Of a DNA stretch of 64,000 bases, positions 57,316 to 64,000 are shown piece by piece. The notes beneath the pieces are model-generated. The model was not told the origin of the DNA, made no database searches, and saw only the letters and a program-made list of their open reading frames with translations. The position numbers were made by a program, and so were the translations under genes. This DNA is from Setoptus koraiensis (Eukaryota; Arthropoda), in the NCBI GenBank assembly GCA_048013815.1, contig CM106586.1:23622001-23686000 (forward strand), in the 5' to 3' direction. Each line of letters opens with the position of its first letter. The stretch's first letter is position 1.

Positions 57316-60300
57316 TATAGATAAATACAATTGCTATTGGTATTGGCACTAGCAGTGGTAGCGCTACGAGGTATTATTCAGAACTTGCTACGACTGTTAT
57401 ATTGTTGCTAACTGATCTAATTGATTTGGGAGTGTCTAGTTATGGGCTGGATAATTAGATCTGAATTTTATATATTTGTTTGTTCAATATTTATTGTATT
57501 CACTGTGTCTACTAGTGCATTAATGTTTTCTATTATAACTTCCAATGATGAATTCACAGTAGATTTGTTATCGTTGCCCAATCTAGTTTGGTTTTTCAAT
57601 AACACGTCTGGCTGTTTTCATTTGAAGAGAACTATTGAATTTGCGTAGAATATATCCGTTTCGAAGGTGTCCCATGTGCGCCCGTTTTTGTTGATAGTAA
57701 TGTTTTTGGGAATGATTGATAATAACTTTTCGTGGTACTTTTCGTAGCTTGGTTTGGTTAGGTTGTATGCTGTTATGGTGACTTTATTCAAATGATGGCC
57801 CCTCTGGATGGTAGCTTGATTATAAGCTCTCTCTGGGCAGAAAGCGAATTTTTGTGTGAGAGTTGCGCAACCACGCATAACTTTTTCACCTACCCAAAAC
57901 CATTAGTTAAATAACCAACTAGCCCTGTGTATTAACCAACCGACAACATCCAAGCTTGGCAATCTAATTTGACTGCTTAATAGTCTACAATAGCTAGTTA
58001 GAGATCAACCACGGGGACAATGGTTTAAAAAGCTCGAAACGCTCTGAAGGTCTCCGACAAGCTCAGTTGAGTCTCGGATTGTATCAAACTGACCAAAGCT
58101 CCATGCTACCCTATAGGCTCGTCGGGCAAGTGTTCGTACAATGGGGCCCCTCTTTCACTGGGCTTCCATGCTTTTGAGACTAGAAGGATCGCAATAAATG
58201 ATAGCTCTTGTGTGTTGAAATAAGCCATAGCTCGCTAACAAATAAACGACAGATGCATTGTGATGGAGTTAAATATTCTCAGTTATTTGAGTGAGTGGTC
58301 TTTTATTTATTTTTTCTCACAGAGCCATTCAAAATATCGATGACGATCTATTGGCACAATGGTGTCTTCTACTAACAACAATTGACCGACAACTATTTGT
58401 TCTCGAGGATTGGTGAACGACTTTCGATTGAATAACAATTGGGTTGGCCAGAAGGTATCAGTTTCGAACAGAACTTGTTACAGAGTATTTGCAAAAGTAA
58501 TTGATATAAGTACACTACCAAAATTCTATTATTTTGTTTGAACTATTTTGGCTGAACTATTATTCTCGTTGGTCTTGCAACTATATTCGTATGTGGGATG
58601 TTTGTAGTCCTTCCGGTTTGTATTTTTGAGTTGTCAAGGCAACGCAGTTACTTAATCATCATTGAAAAACTCGAATTGTCTTCTTTGAAGATTAGTTGTC
58701 AATCCATCGAACCAATCAATGATAGAGCTTAGAGAAGCAGAAGTCAGCTGAAACTAACTATAGGGCACTACGGCTGCTAGGCGAGTCATCTCCTTCAAAT
58801 CTAATTTGGGCACAAGAGTCTTTACAAAAGCAGTCTGATTTCTCTCAAGGCAATATAGTCATTGACCTGCCATATAATTGGTAAATAATTGGTTCGCCAT
58901 GCATGTGCCTAGAATAAACAGATACTCAAAAATTTAGTTTGAATGTTTAAAAGGTCATCTGGCACAGAACGAGAGCGCGGTTAGAGATTAAAGAATAGAA
59001 TGAGGACCTCACCACGTTGATTACTTGATTATCTCGAATCAACAATTCAAAGCGAGCCAGATGCTGGATTTCAACAGTGTGAGTAATGGGTATTTTATGT
59101 ACCAGTATTGTTGTTGATGCACCGTCGAAATGGAGAAAAGCAAGAACGATGTATAAAGCACTGGATAATGTGATTGATAATGCTGAATTAATGTATGGTA
59201 TGCATATTGCGTCTTTCATATCTGCGAACACTTTCTTTTTCTATTGTGCAATATGGTTTGGAATATTTGATACAGAGCGAGGAGATAAAAATACATTTGT
59301 GGCTTCAATTGAGAGAATGTCGGTCAAATTGAAGAGTTGACGACTTCTAGCATTAGTACAGAATGCTTCTAGCATTAAAAGCTTTTTCTCTTCGTGCCTG
59401 CCTCTCGCTAGCTGGACTGGATGATATAGCAGTTGAGGCAATGCTCTAATTAGATTGTTTATCCTAGTCGACCGTATGCAACTATATACACACAGACAAA
59501 ACTGTTCTTTTTACTCTGGTCATTTGGGTAGATTTATACCCAGCAGCAGCAGCAGCAACAGCAGCAGTGTATCTACGCCAGCAATGAGAAGGCATTCGCG
59601 ACTAGCCACAAGCGCTATATGTCTGCCGTCTGATATATTTACAACAACAGCACAAATACAAGGACACTTGACAGATAATATACTCTTACTTCGTGTGATG
59701 TTACCACTTCGCCTCTTTCATACGTTCATACCTGTTCATACGTTAAGTCATCCTGGTTGCTGCTGCCGTGACCAAATAGACATCGTATATGAACCAGCCA
59801 CTCAAGCGTGACCATCTTTTTGCCACAATGATGGCACACACACACACACACACCAGCCTTACCTGACAACCACATTGAAGCAGCTCACCTGTGCTAGTGG
59901 TTGTGCGGTACCTCATGGTGTATATGGCGCAACAGAGTGAGATAATCATAGATAAAGATCTCGTTGCGAATTGCAAACAAGTGACCACAACCGTATCACG
60001 ATGATGATCATCATCATTAGAGCCATTGCAGTGTTTGAATGTAGTGAATGTAGACCATACACTGTACCCTTTAGGGCAACCAACCACCATTCACCTTGGC
60101 TGTGTGACTACGTTTACGTAACTTTTTTCTCTTCTCTTCTCTTTGTGGTGTCATCATCATCATCACAGTAAAGCGCACGAGCGGCATATTAATTGATATG
60201 GAGTGCCCTACCCTCACTTACTGTTCATTCCATTATGTGCTCCCTACTTGTGGGCCATGCTCCCTCGTCCCCGTCCCTTGGCATTAGGTTAGCCACGATA

Positions 60301-61106
60301 CCGTTACTACCACTGTTACATAATACTCTCTAGTCTGTTGATGATGGTGTACAGGTTCATTGCTATACTACACAAACGGACCTAACTGAACCATAACTAA
60401 ATGCTGCCAACAGTAATGTTTGAGGATATATAATATAGAAAATTATCGTTCATGTGCCTGTTCTAGCGATACACACCACGAACTAACCAACAAACTCTCT
60501 AGCCTTCCACAATAGTTGGTCAGACAAAAACTCAGACAATGCCTCGAGTAATTAAACATTAGCGCCAGACGCTTTACAGCATCAGTTTACAGTCACACAT
60601 GTACCTGGTTTGCACTTTATTCAACGCTACGATCACTTTGAACTCAAACTAAATGCCACATTATCTAATAAAATTTGTTTGACCTCGTGGCACGTCCAGG
60701 CTGGCTCAGTTCATTAGGACTAGATGGCGCTGAAAAAATTCCCTTCCACAGTCAAGGGGATCCTCTTCAACTTGTATATTTGAGCAATTCATATTGAATT
60801 TGCTCGAAATCAACTGCCGAAAGTTCTTTTTTTTTTAGCAAAAATATTGTATCAACATTCTAACTATTATCACGGTCTAGATTTTTCATCTTCAAGCATA
60901 CCAACCTGCCAAAAATACAATGACCGGAAGTCAAAGGTGCTGCTCGCTGAAAAAACTGAATAAGGAAAGACCAAGTTTGATTTCAAATTCATTTCTCTGT
61001 TGCTTTATTAATACTGTTTGGTGGTAAAAACATTGGAATATAATACATTAGTAGGAAAATAATGAAGTTGCAAATTGTGCTAATTATGTCACATAAAAGA
61101 TCAAAC
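57316..61106. other. Region with weak coding-looking fragments
   Basis: On the plus strand, 57421-57648 has a hydrophobic segment, 58321-58418 is bordered by an acceptor (CTCACAG) and a donor (GTGAAC), and 59099-59340 reads a membrane-like stretch (MHIASFISANTFFFYCAIWFGIF) to a TGA. They could be parts or relics of a multi-exon membrane protein such as an arthropod gustatory-type receptor, but stops and very short introns prevent a model. From 59.5 to 61 kb I see only repeats (AGC run at 59542-59568) and a CTCF-like word at 60717-60733. Confidence 0.3.
61004..61009 (-). terminator. Poly(A) signal of MCM6
   Basis: AATAAA on the minus strand 97 bases beyond the MCM6 stop codon. Confidence 0.65.
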
Positions 61107-63653
61107 TCAAACATTCACTTGCGAAAAGAAGTCTTCATCCTCAACCAGAGGATTAACTATCAACACCGGATCATGATCAGCCTCTGGTTGTGGTTGCTCG
61201 TCCGGATCTACTATCTGACCACCTTCACGTATCTCCATCAATACTTGATCGACTCGCGTCAATCTATCGAGAACTTTTTCACACAACTGTTTCTTCTTGA
61301 TAAGTTCCTCCTCTGATGATATCTCATCAACACATTGATGCAGGTACCAATCTATCAATTCGGAACGTTTCATGCCAGCAGTTTCGCGTTCTTCACGATT
61401 GGATTCTGATCGCAACTTTACTATGAAAACCTCAGCCATGCCCTTGTAAGTCTCCAATGTTATCTTGATACCGGTTGGTTGTGTTTGTGACGGCTCTAGT
61501 GGTTGAGATTCTAACTCGCCTTCATACATGCCATGATTCTCACCTAATTGTTGAGAATCAGGGACGTTTCCAAATATGTCATCTAATTGTATCTCAGATC
61601 GACCTACTTTAACTATTGTCTGTTCAATCAATTTTGCAGCATGCCTCACATACTCTTCTTTAACGACCTCAGAACAATGAGCTCGGGCCATAGCCTCAGA
61701 GAGACGAACGAGAGACTCTAGCTGACGGACAGTTATTCGCCACGATGTCTTGGTTCTTGTAGTTTGTGATCTCATCCTCACGTATTCCTCGACAAAAACT
61801 TTTTCTATACCAATTGGTATCTTAGGATAATATTTTCTAGCGAACTTCAAGTATAGTCTAATTTCGTCAAATGAGTAAACCATATCTTGTTTGGAATCGG
61901 TGGAGTTGGCGTATGATTGATGCATCTCTACAATTCTTTCGGCTATGGCTCTGTCTGTATCTTCATCATGTGGATCTACCAAGGTAAAAAAAAGATCAAA
62001 TCTAGACATGATAGGTAGAGAGAAAGAGATGTTCGATCTGAGATCTTTTGACGAATCATAAGTGCTTCCGATTGGATTTGCTGCGGCCAAGATGGAGGCA
62101 CGAGCATTCAGAGTAGCAGTCACTCCGGCCTTAGTAATACTGATCGTTTGTTGTTCCATGGCTTCATGTATTGCCACTTGGTCTTTTTGGTCCATTTTAT
62201 CAAATTCATCTATGCAGCAAATACCACGATCAGCCAACATGAGTGCACCAGCTTCAATAACAAAGCCACCGTCGTTGTCGCGAACAACAGCCGCGGTCAA
62301 ACCAGATGCAGTAGAACCTTTACCACTGGTGTAGACCGCTCTCACAGGCGCAAAATCAGCAACAATTTTCAAAAACTGGCTCTTTGCTGTGCTTGGGTCA
62401 CCAACAAGACAAATATTTATGTCACCTCTCAAGGCTGTGCCTTCTTTGGATTTTTTTGGAACACCACCGAGAAGTTGGAGTATGATTCCTCTTTTAACGT
62501 CTTCACTTCCATAAATAGACCAGAATAGGGATTTGCCAAGGTTGTTGAGTAGATTCTTATCTTCAGACATCTTTTCAATCTTCTTGATATCCATTTCTGT
62601 GAACTCAGTTAAATCTGTAGCTGCATGATTGTCATCACGATACGATGGATCTGTGTTGATGGCTGGATAGCTTTGACCCTCAATAATGCATGCATTTGCT
62701 AGATAAGCGAGCGAATGGGTCATTTCTTTAACACCTAAAGATTTCAAACCTGTCACTCCACTTTCGCCACTCATTTCAGTGGACACAGTACCGAATGATC
62801 CAGACATCATCTGACCGACATCTGGCACCGCTATGAGCGTTCCAATAAAATCACACTGATCTCCGGGTTGAATGCATTCCACTTGATCCGCGCCTCTCAC
62901 CACTACATCAAAGCTTCTGGGTATACATCCTCTTGGTAGTTCTGATTGGGTTTCTTGAATTCGCAACTTTTGAAAGTCGGTGAATCTACTTTTTTCCAAC
63001 ACAAGAGTGAATCTTGTTCTATTGGCACAGTGCTCGTTAGCACAAATAGCTGGTTGTGTGTATCGAAACTGTTGCTGGGTATACATTTCAGTTTGGCAGT
63101 CTTTGCATTTGAAGCAACCAACAATAAGCTCTGGATGTACAGTGTGTGTTCGCACCACTTGTCCGCTAACTCTCGTTAATGTGCCTATTTTTTCACATGA
63201 CAACTCTCTGATCTTTTGTCTTTGGGCAAAATTGTAAAAACCAATATAGTAGTCCTTGTTTTTAATTTGAGGCTTATTTAAATCTTTGAGAATTTGTTCG
63301 CGTTCAAAGTCATTGAACGATTCTGACTGACGCAATTTTTCATCCCTAACAAACAAGGCCAAGGCACGACACAAATAGGGGTACATACGATAGAAGTCCT
63401 GAATGATATAATTGGCCAAATCTTGTTCGTAGCCTTCGATATCTTTGAAATCAATAAACAGGCTATTCCTTTCATTGTTGAGCAACTTGAGTGCCTCGTC
63501 GGCATACTTGGGGGGCTGTGGTTCATCCTCTTCAGAGAGCACTCCGTCGTTCGTCCAGACAGAGAGAAAGTCTTTAAAGAGATGCTGAACTTGCAGTGCC
63601 AATTCATCTCTATCGCGGGCCCTCGAACCAAATCGACTCTCGGCAACATCCAT
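61107..63653 (-). CDS. MCM6: DNA replication licensing factor MCM6
   Basis: Single exon, 848 residues from the ATG at 63653 (MDVAESRFGS; the open frame continues four codons upstream only to a TTG). Human MCM6 is 821. The N-terminal domain includes a Cys cluster (CFKCKDC...ICANEHC, about 180-209) with MCM6-typical QQFRYTQPAIC and DFQKLRIQETQSELPRG. The AAA+ motor has Walker A GDPSTAKSQ (418-426), Walker B CCIDEFDKM (479-487), sensor AAANPIGS and the arginine finger SRFD (550-553). The winged-helix C-terminus ends in an acidic tail. MCM6 is one subunit of the MCM2-7 replicative helicase, loaded at origins in G1 and active in CMG. All catalytic residues seen are intact. The lack of introns parallels WDR3, KANSL1 and PP1. 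Confidence 0.97.
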   Translation of the reverse strand: MDVAESRFGSRARDRDELALQVQHLFKDFLSVWTNDGVLSEEDEPQPPKYADEALKLLNNERNSLFIDFKDIEGYEQDLANYIIQDFYRMYPYLCRALALFVRDEKLRQSESFNDFEREQILKDLNKPQIKNKDYYIGFYNFAQRQKIRELSCEKIGTLTRVSGQVVRTHTVHPELIVGCFKCKDCQTEMYTQQQFRYTQPAICANEHCANRTRFTLVLEKSRFTDFQKLRIQETQSELPRGCIPRSFDVVVRGADQVECIQPGDQCDFIGTLIAVPDVGQMMSGSFGTVSTEMSGESGVTGLKSLGVKEMTHSLAYLANACIIEGQSYPAINTDPSYRDDNHAATDLTEFTEMDIKKIEKMSEDKNLLNNLGKSLFWSIYGSEDVKRGIILQLLGGVPKKSKEGTALRGDINICLVGDPSTAKSQFLKIVADFAPVRAVYTSGKGSTASGLTAAVVRDNDGGFVIEAGALMLADRGICCIDEFDKMDQKDQVAIHEAMEQQTISITKAGVTATLNARASILAAANPIGSTYDSSKDLRSNISFSLPIMSRFDLFFTLVDPHDEDTDRAIAERIVEMHQSYANSTDSKQDMVYSFDEIRLYLKFARKYYPKIPIGIEKVFVEEYVRMRSQTTRTKTSWRITVRQLESLVRLSEAMARAHCSEVVKEEYVRHAAKLIEQTIVKVGRSEIQLDDIFGNVPDSQQLGENHGMYEGELESQPLEPSQTQPTGIKITLETYKGMAEVFIVKLRSESNREERETAGMKRSELIDWYLHQCVDEISSEEELIKKKQLCEKVLDRLTRVDQVLMEIREGGQIVDPDEQPQPEADHDPVLIVNPLVEDEDFFSQVNV

Positions 63654-64000
63654 TATGGGTGGCAACTAATAGGCACTATGCAACAGGTTGTCGATAATCT
63701 AAAAAATTATTAATAAATATTGGCCAAAATTAGCAGTGTATGTCAATAAATTAAATGTCAGATTGTGTATTATGAGATTAAATGAAAATTAAATATCTCT
63801 GCAATATCTTCTCTTTAATATTGTATTTAAATGGTAATTTTTTGGTAGAGAAAAATTCATCAATTTTACGCGTTCACAATCTGCCCAGATTGCTGAATGA
63901 CGCTTGCAATTTGGCCAGTTTGCAGAATGTACGTTGACAATAAGCAGTGCATTTAAATTTTTTCTTTACTCTACGCCTAGAGCGTCACGAATGTTTTGTC
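63654..64000. other. MCM6 upstream region
   Basis: Expected promoter of MCM6. AT-rich, with an ACGCGT word at about 63868 (the MluI-box core known from yeast G1/S genes; relevance in animals is doubtful) and no clear E2F site. No second gene is visible before the window ends. Confidence 0.5.

Overview
The window is nuclear DNA from an animal, most likely an arthropod. Its genes have short introns (84-122 bp in the confident gene models) with GT...AG borders, mostly GTAAGT-type donors, and AATAAA signals just past the stop codons. The proteins carry long Asn/Gln/Ser tracts. An Oig-4-type single-Ig secreted protein points to an ecdysozoan. A mite or other small chelicerate would fit the gene density and protein style, but the sequence alone does not prove it. 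No prokaryotic, organellar or viral genes were seen.

Layout. 1-16.6 kb: no supportable gene; dense minisatellites (periods 9-17 bp) and CAA/CAG or GTT/GTC trinucleotide tracts, including 47 uninterrupted GTT units. 16.6-23.7 kb: gene cluster with a PLEKHG-type RhoGEF (+), WDR3/Utp12 (+), ANKRD49 (-) and an Oig-4-like Ig protein (-). 23.7-30.8 kb: microsatellite-rich, no gene seen. 30.8-35.2 kb: a second compact cluster with an HSF-type DNA-binding protein (+), TAF5L (+) and a minimal elongin-A (-); the last two converge with stop codons 14 bp apart. 35.2-45.3 kb: mostly non-coding, holding a 403-bp MITE with near-perfect terminal inverted repeats. 45.3-49.1 kb: an orphan exon or gene (-) and KANSL1 (-). 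49.1-52.1 kb: non-coding. 52.1-55.5 kb: PP1 catalytic subunit (+) converging with a BTB-BACK-PHR protein (-), whose likely first exon lies near 57.3 kb. 57.4-59.4 kb: weak coding-looking fragments. 61.1-63.7 kb: MCM6 (-).

The recognised genes are mostly nuclear housekeeping: DNA replication licensing (MCM6), 18S rRNA processing (WDR3), co-activator and chromatin complexes (TAF5L in SAGA, KANSL1 in NSL), Pol II elongation or ubiquitylation (elongin A), PP1 signalling and Rho activation. They form no operon-like pathway; proximity looks like ordinary animal gene clustering.

I see no clear new biological system. The observations most worth checking are: the MITE, whose arms carry CTCF-like GGGGGCG(C/T)TCAAA motifs, plus a related solo end upstream of WDR3; domain loss in TAF5L (no NTD2) and elongin A (no TFIIS-N domain); an orphan 408-codon exon; a 65-bp dispersed repeat found in two upstream regions; and several perfect hairpins in gene-free DNA.
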